Assembly: GCA_031266315.1 (NCBI GenBank)
Contig: JAISBG010000862.1
Location: 1-8,582, forward strand
Reading direction: 5' to 3'
Length of the DNA: 8,582 nt
Source: Planctomycetaceae bacterium
GTDB taxonomy: Bacteria; Planctomycetota; Planctomycetia; Pirellulales; Thermoguttaceae
Shown piece by piece: positions 1 to 5,676 of this stretch; positions within the stretch are counted from its first letter, which is position 1; each line of letters begins with the position of its first letter. The translations under genes and the position numbers were made by a program. The notes below the pieces were generated by a model. It was not told the origin of the DNA. It searched no databases and was given only the letters and a program-made list of their open reading frames with translations.

Positions 1-455
1 TCCATACCGAGTGAGTTTTTACTTCCGTTATCGTAACGACCAACGAACATCCAGAGTTTATCGCCGGACGAAAGAAGCGGTGCTGTTTCATGCCGCCGTG
101 AATCTGGAAAACCAGACGCAAAAACTTCCACTTCGCTCCAAGTTTGCCCGTTATCGTTACTACGATGTCCGCGCATTTTTTGATCGGGATCACTTTCATT
201 TTTTTCAGCGTTACTGAAATTGACGAAAAGTGTGTCGCCATGAAATGCAATGCGCGGTTCATGCAAAAAGCGATGATCCGGTGTCTGCTGGTGAACAATC
301 GAATAGGTAACTCCCGTAGCCGTTGGAATTGCCGTCAATACCGGATAGGGAATTGCGGAATCCCAAAGATCAATACCGGTTGATTGTTCCTGACAAGATA
401 TTGGTACGGAAAACAGAAAAAAGTAAAACAATAAAAGATTTTTTTTAATGTTCAT
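1..455 (-). CDS. Sialidase-like (BNR/Asp-box) exported protein, 3' end outside window
   Basis: The minus strand is open from an ATG at 455 to the left edge: 151 codons with no stop, C-terminus missing. A clear AAAGGAG ribosome site (464-470) lies 8 nt before the ATG. Residues 4-20 are a basic-then-hydrophobic export signal. Cys21 follows VPIS, so this is either an imperfect lipobox or an ordinary signal peptidase site. Residues 99-106 (SNDNGQTW) match the Asp-box S-x-D-x-G-x-T-W, the turn motif between strands of sialidase beta-propeller blades. HEPRIAF (65-71) sits where sialidases carry an arginine-containing R-I-P-type motif, so Arg68 could be a substrate carboxylate ligand; this is inferred. 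Known family members cleave terminal sialic acids, but many planctomycete relatives are untested and may act on other sugars. It is the last visible gene of a minus-strand run, 21 nt after the lipoprotein gene. The fold is fairly sure, the substrate is not. Confidence 0.8.
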   Translation of the reverse strand, partial: MNIKKNLLLFYFFLFSVPISCQEQSTGIDLWDSAIPYPVLTAIPTATGVTYSIVHQQTPDHRFLHEPRIAFHGDTLFVNFSNAEKNESDPDQKMRGHRSNDNGQTWSEVEVFASGFPDSRRHETAPLLSSGDKLWMFVGRYDNGSKNSLGM

Positions 456-476
456 GTTGATTTCTCCTTTTGGAAA

Positions 477-887
477 TTATTTTGAGAGTAATTTGAAATT
501 TTGTTCCCGGTTTTTTTCGTTGACCACACAATTTAAGGTGGTTTTGGAATGATACCGTTCAGGAATAATTGATTCAAATACCGGATCAATCACGGTATCG
601 CCGGGAAAATCGTTACGAGGTTTTGTTCCTGTTTGACGTGTTGACGTAATTCGGACGGTCATTTCTCCGGGTTGAACATAAGTTTCGTATTTCCCGTTCA
701 GAATAACAGAACCGAATGATTGGTCAACATCTTTCCGGTGAAAGGTGATACTTCCTGTTTCCAGCGGTACACCGTCCAACGTAATCATACCTTTGATTTT
801 AATTCCATCCGGTTTGTCCAACGAACATCCTGAACAAACAAGATAAATTAGAACAAAAATAGTCAAAAATAAAAAGTATCGGGTCAT
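477..887 (-). CDS. Small lipoprotein with carboxypeptidase-regulatory-like domain
   Basis: A 136-residue protein. The ATG at 887 is preferred over an upstream in-frame ATG at 965, because the signal peptide begins here and the longer form would overlap the preceding gene by 56 nt. Residues 4-17 are hydrophobic, followed by C-S-G-Cys21, a plausible lipobox, so Cys21 would be lipidated and the protein membrane-anchored. Residues 30-85 (IKGMITLDGVPLETGSITFH, then LNGKYETYVQPGEMTVRI) show the pattern of the small beta-sandwich found in planctomycete lipoproteins: V-x-G-x-V-T-L-D-G-x-P, a D/NGKY strand and PGxxxVRI. The C-terminal IPERYHSKTTLNCVV followed by NFKL is also typical. No catalytic residues are expected. 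It starts 22 nt after the DUF1559 stop with no strong Shine-Dalgarno, suggesting coupled translation in one operon. The exact role is unknown; such proteins are often paired with DUF1559 pilin-like proteins. Confidence 0.8.
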   Translation of the reverse strand: MTRYFLFLTIFVLIYLVCSGCSLDKPDGIKIKGMITLDGVPLETGSITFHRKDVDQSFGSVILNGKYETYVQPGEMTVRITSTRQTGTKPRNDFPGDTVIDPVFESIIPERYHSKTTLNCVVNEKNREQNFKLLSK

Positions 888-909
888 TATCGTGTTAAAA
901 AAAGGTTGT

Positions 910-1923
910 TTATGGTGCAGCGGTTTCACCGCCTTCGGAAGTCGAAATACTTCGCCAAACATCAAGTGAAATGGAATTTTCGATAAACCTTACACTGCCG
1001 TCAAGGAGAGAAGTATTTACTCCATTCGGATGACGGCTTCTGACAGTAAAGATGGCAATAGTACACGCAGCACTGTTATCGCGTGCTGTACAGTTATAGC
1101 CGTCAACACCAATTCCGCCCGAAGGACAAGGGCGGCAAAGATAATCACGTTTGTCGTTTGGAGTGTACCGTGTGGTGAACCCGGAACCACCCCAAGAAAT
1201 AGTTCGTCCCAACATTCCCCTCCAAGAACCGCCGGCAAGAGGTGTGATCAACTCGGAAACGGCTAACGTGTTACTTGTTCCGTCTCCAATAACAAGCGGA
1301 GAAATAAACGGTGTAAATGTTCCCGAAGGCCATGGAGATAAAGAATTTATCGTCGAAAAATACCCAAGTCCAAACGGAGCACTCAAATTTTTGGCAATAT
1401 CGCCGTTAGTTAGCGTTACATTATCCGTTTGATGCCCGTTGTCTGTATTTCCCATATTGGCAACATAGTTTCCAAGTGAAATTTCTGGATTGGTTCCAAC
1501 TTCATCTCTGTCACGATTATCTGACGGGCAATGAAGAATAGAAATCTCTGCCGATCTAATATTTTTACCTCGAACTTGGGCGGCGGAACTTGTTCCCCAT
1601 TGGGTATTAAACCAATCATCGGATGTAATTGGTTCGTAGAGGGTTTGCTGTTCAATATACGGGAAAATACGCACTTGCCAGGAATGATTATGAGGCAGTC
1701 CGCTTCCATACCATCCTGCATACGGCAACATTCCTTCTGTTTTATCTGAATAGTTGTGCAAGGCTATTACTAACTGTTTCAGATGATTTGTACATTGCAT
1801 TCGTCGCGCCGCCTCACGCGCTGCTTGTACGGCTGGTAACAGAAGAGCAATTAACATCCCAATAATCGCAATGACTACGAGAAGTTCAACGAGGGTAAAG
1901 GCGAAAATGGTTCTTTTTTTCAT
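910..1923 (-). CDS. DUF1559 family pilin-like protein (type IV prepilin N-terminus)
   Basis: A 337-residue protein, normal for the family. The leader MKKRTIFA is followed by [14 protein letters not shown]. This is the prepilin peptidase pattern: cleavage after Ala8, N-methylation of Phe9, and the conserved Glu at +5 (Glu13). The hydrophobic helix runs to about residue 32 and continues into [17 protein letters not shown], the family hallmark. A PYIEQQTLYEPI segment and the C-terminal SRHPNGVNTSLLDGSVRFI (296-314) match the usual H-P-G-G-V-N...DGSV box that ends DUF1559 domains. An AGGAG (1932-1936) lies 8-9 nt before the ATG. In type II secretion and type IV pili such proteins are inner-membrane pseudopilins or surface fibres. 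Planctomycetes carry many DUF1559 copies of unknown function, so the role here is open. It leads a run with a lipoprotein and a sialidase-like gene. Confidence 0.93.
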   Translation of the reverse strand: MKKRTIFAFTLVELLVVIAIIGMLIALLLPAVQAAREAARRMQCTNHLKQLVIALHNYSDKTEGMLPYAGWYGSGLPHNHSWQVRIFPYIEQQTLYEPITSDDWFNTQWGTSSAAQVRGKNIRSAEISILHCPSDNRDRDEVGTNPEISLGNYVANMGNTDNGHQTDNVTLTNGDIAKNLSAPFGLGYFSTINSLSPWPSGTFTPFISPLVIGDGTSNTLAVSELITPLAGGSWRGMLGRTISWGGSGFTTRYTPNDKRDYLCRPCPSGGIGVDGYNCTARDNSAACTIAIFTVRSRHPNGVNTSLLDGSVRFIENSISLDVWRSISTSEGGETAAP

Positions 1924-1955
1924 GGTTTTTTCTCCTAAGAAAAAAGGTTATTGTC

Positions 1956-1980
1956 ACAGATTATATAACACATAATCTGT
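1956..1980 (-). promoter_or_regulatory. Predicted promoter -10 inside a 9-bp inverted repeat
   Basis: ACAGATTAT (1956-1964) and ATAATCTGT (1972-1980) are perfect inverted copies separated by 7 nt. Read on the minus strand, positions 1965-1960 give TATAAT, a perfect -10 box. Transcription would start near 1953 and leave a leader of about 30 nt before the DUF1559 ATG. The -35 is poor: the best match is TTTACG with a 19-nt spacer. The repeat could be an operator overlapping the promoter. Read on the plus strand it is a hairpin followed by five T, so a weak plus-strand terminator is an alternative, although no plus-strand gene is seen to its left. Confidence 0.4.
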
Positions 1981-2539
1981 TTTTCGTAAAATTGGGAATA
2001 AACATAACGCCGAGAAACGGCAACAGAATATCGCTCTGAGACAGGAGCGACACGACACTAAAAATAGGCTCATTCCCACCGACGAAAGTGGTGCATTACA
2101 TGTTTAAATTTAAAATGTAAGCTGAATTATACCCACAGTACAACACGCGACGCTCCCTTAGCGAGAGCTACGCAACTTTGTTGTACTAGAATAATCTTCT
2201 ACTCGGAAAATCCGGTCGTCATGTAGAAAATTACTTAATCGCCAAGCGATTTTAGTGTTGTTGACGTACTCGATTTTTTTAACACCCGAACAAAAATCCG
2301 GGCGATTTATCGTTCAAAACGGAAAAATAGTCTCCAAAAGTTGAAAATGAAAAAAGGCGGAAAATAATAATAGTGTCCAGTATAAACTAAAGTTCAAAAA
2401 ATATCAATGGGAGAGTAAACAAAATAGACGAAATTTTGGAAATTTTTTTCGTTTATGCCCAAAAATCTAAAAAAATCGGTAATCATTCAGCAAAATTTTC
2501 GTTAAAAGTAGGCAATCAATAAGATGAGCAACCTTTTGT
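1981..2539. other. Gene-free intergenic stretch with several inverted repeats
   Basis: No open frame here has a recognisable start, ribosome site or protein pattern. The stretch is AT-rich with homopolymer runs. It holds a near-palindrome at 2096-2120 (TTACAT and ATGTAA around the perfect palindrome TTTAAATTTAAA), a long imperfect hairpin at 2137-2187, a short hairpin at 2237-2251 (arms AATCGC and GCGATT, loop CAA), and short sequences near 2508-2539 related to the adjacent structured repeat. It may be a decayed region or carry an unrecognised RNA. Confidence 0.5.
2137..2187. repeat. 51-nt imperfect inverted repeat (hairpin)
   Basis: Outer arms AGTACAAC (2137-2144) and GTTGTACT (2180-2187) pair perfectly over 8 bp. 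Inside, GCG/CGC and GCTC/GAGC add further pairs separated by small internal loops, with a loop of about 9 nt at the tip. It stands alone in an intergenic region. It is followed by TAGAATAA, not a T tract, so it is not a typical intrinsic terminator. It could be a protein-binding cruciform, a decayed mobile-element end or part of an RNA; nothing in the window decides this. Confidence 0.5.
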
Positions 2540-2684
2540 AGGTGGGCGACCTTTTGCTAAAAGGTCGCGTCGGCGTACTCGCCGACAGTGAACCCGATTA
2601 ACAACGGCAAATGGTGTTGCTTTCCGTGTTGGAGTCAATGCAAACTCAACCGGCGCAACCGCCCAGCGGGCGGATTGCCTACCT
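2540..2684 (+). repeat. Structured intergenic repeat, copy 1 (145 nt)
   Basis: First of three related elements in the window. Ends AGGTGGGC and GCCTACCT pair with one G-T wobble. Inside are four hairpins. H1 (2546-2568) has arms GCGACCTTTT and AAAAGGTCGC with loop GCT. H2 (2569-2586) has arms GTCGGCG and CGCCGAC with loop TACT. H3 (2604-2627) is weaker, with ACGG/CCGT and CAA/TTG. H4 (2659-2673) has arms CCGCCC and GGGCGG with loop AGC. By eye it is about 84% identical to copy 3. H4 differs from copies 2 and 3 at three base pairs, all compensated. A T-rich tract follows directly. It lies between the 3' end of the YdjM-like gene and the 5' side of the DUF1559 gene. Confidence 0.9.
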
Positions 2685-2753
2685 TTTTTCGTGTTTTTTT
2701 GTAATGTTTCGCGTTAAAATATGAATTCCATTGAATCATTACCTAATATTCAA

Positions 2754-3869
2754 TTACGGCAAAATTACAGTTGCCGGTTCGCGGTTCGGCAACGCGAAAT
2801 TTCGGTAGTTTCCGTGATTTCTAAAATCTGTTTCGAAAACTTTCGGCAACGGTGAAGACGGCGGAATAGCAGAACCGTATTGAAATTCTTGTTTTGAATA
2901 TTCCTGCTTTAAAGATTTCTGTTTTGATAATACAGCCGGAAGTGTTGGTTGTAGCGGAGTCATTACCGCAGTTTCCGAGCCGACTGCAATTGCCGGTACA
3001 CGATCGCTACGGCGTTGCCTTCGCGAAAATAAATGCCGGTCATGATCTTCATTAGAAACGGAAATTCGTGGCGGTAACGGTTCCGTAACCGGCAAAGTAG
3101 AGGAGGATTCTTCCTTGTTTTTTTCTTTAACCAAATAAGCGGCGGCTTCTTGTTGAATTACTGTTTTGAAAGTTTCTTTGACTTCATTGATTGTGTCGGT
3201 CAATTTCGTATTTGCGTTATCTGAAGCAAATTGTTTTACCAATCCATTGGCTTCAGAATCGTTGAACACGGTAATTCCCATGCCAATAACCATTGTGTAC
3301 AAAATCAGCGTTGTCCCTTTTTTTTTCGGATCGAACCATTTCAACGCGGTTCCGAACGATTTTTTCACACGTCCGTTCGAATCAACACTGCAAATTTCGT
3401 CAAGAATCAAATGAGAAAAATAACCGGACGAAAGCGCAAACGCTTTGAAAATCCGTTCTTCGGGTGTTCCCGTCGAGAGAAAATAGGTAATTTGTCCGGC
3501 AAAAACGGCTGACGGAATACTATGAAACATACCCCGATGCGAAGTTATTTTTTTAACCAATTCACCGACACCGAACCGAACAAACAAAAGCATGGCTCCT
3601 CCGCCAAACAGAACCAGATCGGGTTCGATCATGAGTTGCCGTAATCGTTGGACGAACAGCACGGCGGCAATTCCGGCGGCAAGATAAATACATTCCTGAA
3701 ACGAGCGGCTTGTATCGCTGTCAATGTCCGGGAACATTCCGGCAATACTGCATAAACCGGCGGAAAGCAGGCATGTCGGCAATGGAAGACCGAAAGAATA
3801 ATACCCAACTCCACCCAGCACAATGCCGGTAATCGTACTACATGTTACATGTTGCCTGAAATTACCCAC
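2754..3869 (-). CDS. YdjM-like membrane-associated metal-dependent hydrolase (DUF457 family)
   Basis: The frame is open from a TTG at 3974, but I place the start at the GTG at 3869 (371 residues). The protein then begins MGNFRQHVT, matching the usual M-A-N-F-R-x-H start of planctomycete relatives, and 163 bp are left for divergent promoters. Motifs typical of the YdjM/LexA-binding family: His7; GMFPDIDSD (44-52); TSHRGMFHS (109-117); GYFSHLILDE (149-158). These His and Asp residues are the presumed metal ligands. The segments between them are hydrophobic, so it should sit in the inner membrane. Substrate is unknown for the whole family; E. coli YdjM is SOS-induced, but no LexA-like box was recognised here. 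From about residue 204 the protein leaves the family domain: a helical stretch (222-253) precedes a Pro/Ser/Thr-rich tail with a basic HLFSRRQRR cluster (279-287). The neighbouring divergent gene has a similar tail. Confidence 0.82.
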   Translation of the reverse strand: MGNFRQHVTCSTITGIVLGGVGYYSFGLPLPTCLLSAGLCSIAGMFPDIDSDTSRSFQECIYLAAGIAAVLFVQRLRQLMIEPDLVLFGGGAMLLFVRFGVGELVKKITSHRGMFHSIPSAVFAGQITYFLSTGTPEERIFKAFALSSGYFSHLILDEICSVDSNGRVKKSFGTALKWFDPKKKGTTLILYTMVIGMGITVFNDSEANGLVKQFASDNANTKLTDTINEVKETFKTVIQQEAAAYLVKEKNKEESSSTLPVTEPLPPRISVSNEDHDRHLFSRRQRRSDRVPAIAVGSETAVMTPLQPTLPAVLSKQKSLKQEYSKQEFQYGSAIPPSSPLPKVFETDFRNHGNYRNFALPNREPATVILP

Positions 3870-4032
3870 CTTAACAAACGATTGATGACTGCGTAATGAA
3901 TAAACAATATCCGTGAGTGGAACAACGAGAATAGTAAGGAGAATAGCAAAAATTGACCTTGAAGGAAAGAGCAAAATCCGGTAAAATTCGTTTTTGCAAT
4001 ATTTTATACCCTATCGTTATCCGGCACAAAAA
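3870..4032. promoter_or_regulatory. Divergent intergenic region between YdjM-like and CvpA genes
   Basis: With the preferred starts (GTG at 3869, ATG at 4033) these 163 bp must hold promoters for both genes. If the longest open frames (TTG starts at 3974 and 3994) were used, only 19 bp would remain. I see TATAAA-like sequence on the minus strand near 4006-4011 but no matching -35 at normal spacing, and no clear plus-strand promoter. Neither gene has an obvious Shine-Dalgarno. Confidence 0.35.
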
Positions 4033-5364
4033 ATGAGCGTTTTCGATTTGATTATTTTTGCCATTTTAATTGCTCTTGCGTTTCGCGGGTGGATGACGGG
4101 AATGGTTGCGCAAATCGTTTCGGTTGGTTCGTTGTTGGTAAGTTGGATTGTCGCGTCACGGTTTGCGTTCCTGATTGCTCCGTCCATTCCGGCAGAAGAA
4201 CCATGGAACAATATCGGCGCAATAATCGTACTATTTATTATTACATTTTTTGCGGTTCGATTAGCGCATCATTATTTAGAAAAAAAAATCAAAGATTGGA
4301 ATCTTGCAAAATGGAACCGGCATCTTGGCGGATTACTCGGTTTTCTCAAAGGATTGATTCTTTGTATGGTTCTGACGTTTTTTGGAGTGATGTTAAGCGA
4401 AACAACACGGGAAGTTGTTTTCAAGTCCAAAAGCGGTAATTATCTGGTACGTTTAATCGAAAAAACCGAAACTTTTATTCCGCCGGACAGTTGCGAATTG
4501 CTCCGTCAGCAACTCGAGCGCTTTAACGCCCAAATTAACGGAAACGGTATTAACGGAACAGAAACACTCGCCGGTCTTTCGCATGAAGAAAAGTCGTTGC
4601 AAAAAATGCGGGAATTGATACCGTCCGGTCAGGAAGTTCAGGATTTTCGGGAGAAAACCCAATCCAATCTCGATAACTTGATTTCGCAAGGCAATTCTTT
4701 TCTTGAACAAGCCGAAAATTTTCAGCAAGGAACAAAAAAAGCCGCCTCGTTGCTTGACGCTATCGGAAAATGGTGGACAGGTTCCGATAAAAAAGAGGAA
4801 AATAATGAAATAAAAACAAACGAAACAGAACAAACTCTCAATCCGGTAATCGATACAGATAAAGATAATGTTGCAAAAACAACCGTTTTATCTTCGGTTT
4901 CTTCGTTGTCAAAATCGATTACGGTATTGCCGGAACAACCGGTTCGTCCATTCAATCCGCAAAACTCCGCGAATTTTCCAACAGAAACTGTCGAAAAACA
5001 GTTGGTTCCATTGTCAACATTACCGGCTTCGGCTCCTTTGTCTTCGGCGGCTTCGGAAGAAAAAATATTATTCCGCCGCCGGTTTTCTCAAAACAATAAC
5101 AATCCGCCAACAACGGAAAAAACCTTAGTTGCGTCAACTCCATTATCGCCGGCAACACCATTAGCAACATTGCCGGAATCACCGGGTTTTACGTTACCCA
5201 ATTCCAATGAGGAATTGCCCAATGTTACGGCAATACCGATACCGATTTCCCGTTCATCGTCTTCATTCCGTTTACGTTCTTCGGTAATTGATTCTCCCGA
5301 CCGCCTTCTCCATTCATCGCCAACCCGCCTTCCGGCAACTCTCTTCGTACCGCCAAAACACTAA
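4033..5364 (+). CDS. CvpA family membrane protein with long low-complexity C-terminal tail
   Basis: 443 residues from the ATG at 4033; a TTG at 3994 would add 13 residues that do not look like the family. The N-terminal ~125 residues have the CvpA (colicin V production protein) layout: FDLIIFAILIALAFRGWMTG (4-23) is the conserved opening with G-x-x-x-G, followed by hydrophobic segments near 24-48, 61-79 and 98-121. The last contains HLGGLLGFLKGLIL (97-110), the family's L-G-G-L-x-G-x-x-K/R-G box. CvpA proteins are inner-membrane proteins linked to colicin V export, envelope stability and cell-division phenotypes; their biochemical role is unsettled. Residues 150-245 are polar and helix-prone. 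From 255 the tail is Pro/Ser/Thr/Asn-rich with a basic ILFRRRFS cluster (345-352), well beyond the usual ~160-200 residues of CvpA. It is divergent from the YdjM-like gene. The tail's function is unknown. Confidence 0.85.
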   Translation: MSVFDLIIFAILIALAFRGWMTGMVAQIVSVGSLLVSWIVASRFAFLIAPSIPAEEPWNNIGAIIVLFIITFFAVRLAHHYLEKKIKDWNLAKWNRHLGGLLGFLKGLILCMVLTFFGVMLSETTREVVFKSKSGNYLVRLIEKTETFIPPDSCELLRQQLERFNAQINGNGINGTETLAGLSHEEKSLQKMRELIPSGQEVQDFREKTQSNLDNLISQGNSFLEQAENFQQGTKKAASLLDAIGKWWTGSDKKEENNEIKTNETEQTLNPVIDTDKDNVAKTTVLSSVSSLSKSITVLPEQPVRPFNPQNSANFPTETVEKQLVPLSTLPASAPLSSAASEEKILFRRRFSQNNNNPPTTEKTLVASTPLSPATPLATLPESPGFTLPNSNEELPNVTAIPIPISRSSSSFRLRSSVIDSPDRLLHSSPTRLPATLFVPPKH

Positions 5365-5676
5365 TTTTCTGATTCTATGCATTAGATGTTTCCCACCGGA
5401 ATCATAAAATAATAGGTAATATTTCATCGGCAATCATAATGGTGGGCGACCTTTTGCTAAAAGGTCGCGTCGGCATAGCCGACAGTGAACCAGATTAACG
5501 ATGGCAAAATTATGACTCAACCGGCGCGACCCTTCAGCGAAGGGATTGCCCACCTCTTTTCGCGTTTAAAACGAACTTTTCAATGCTTGGACACCTAATA
5601 CGGTAGAATCAGCAGAATCTTTTTGAAATTATGAAACAAAATCACATAACGGAATAATTACAAATTTTGTTTGATA
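5365..5676. other. Convergent intergenic region holding repeat copy 2
   Basis: The CvpA gene (plus) and the beta-helix gene (minus) end toward each other here. Apart from the structured repeat at 5441-5554 the sequence is AT-rich and gene-free. I see no GC-rich hairpin directly followed by a T run outside the repeat, so the repeat itself may serve as 3'-end structure for either transcript. This is inference. Confidence 0.5.
5441..5554 (+). repeat. Structured intergenic repeat, copy 2 (short, 114 nt)
   Basis: Same element and orientation as copies 1 and 3. Ends GGTGGGC and GCCCACC pair perfectly. H1 (5446-5468) is identical to copy 1. H2 (5469-5483) is shortened to arms GTCGGC and GCCGAC with loop ATA: one base pair has been lost from both arms together and the loop is one base shorter. 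The H3 region is deleted (about 26 nt missing after GGCAAA). H4 (5530-5544) has arms CCCTTC and GAAGGG with loop AGC. The 3' flank CTTTTCGCG resembles the flank of copy 1. It lies between two convergent genes. Confidence 0.9.

Noticed and set aside
11..383. Plus-strand open frames at the left edge
   Set aside because: They are antisense to the sialidase-like gene, which has a ribosome site, signal peptide and Asp-box; the plus-strand frames have no such support.
477..965. Longer start of the lipoprotein gene at 965
   Set aside because: It would add 26 residues ahead of a clear signal peptide and overlap the end of the DUF1559 gene by 56 nt.
2540..2700. Repeat copies as ordinary intrinsic terminators
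   Set aside because: The outer stem is followed by T-rich sequence on the plus strand, but two neighbours of copy 1 are minus-strand genes, no plus-strand gene ends at copy 3, and on the minus strand the hairpins lack a following T run. A 3'-end role is possible only for copy 2.
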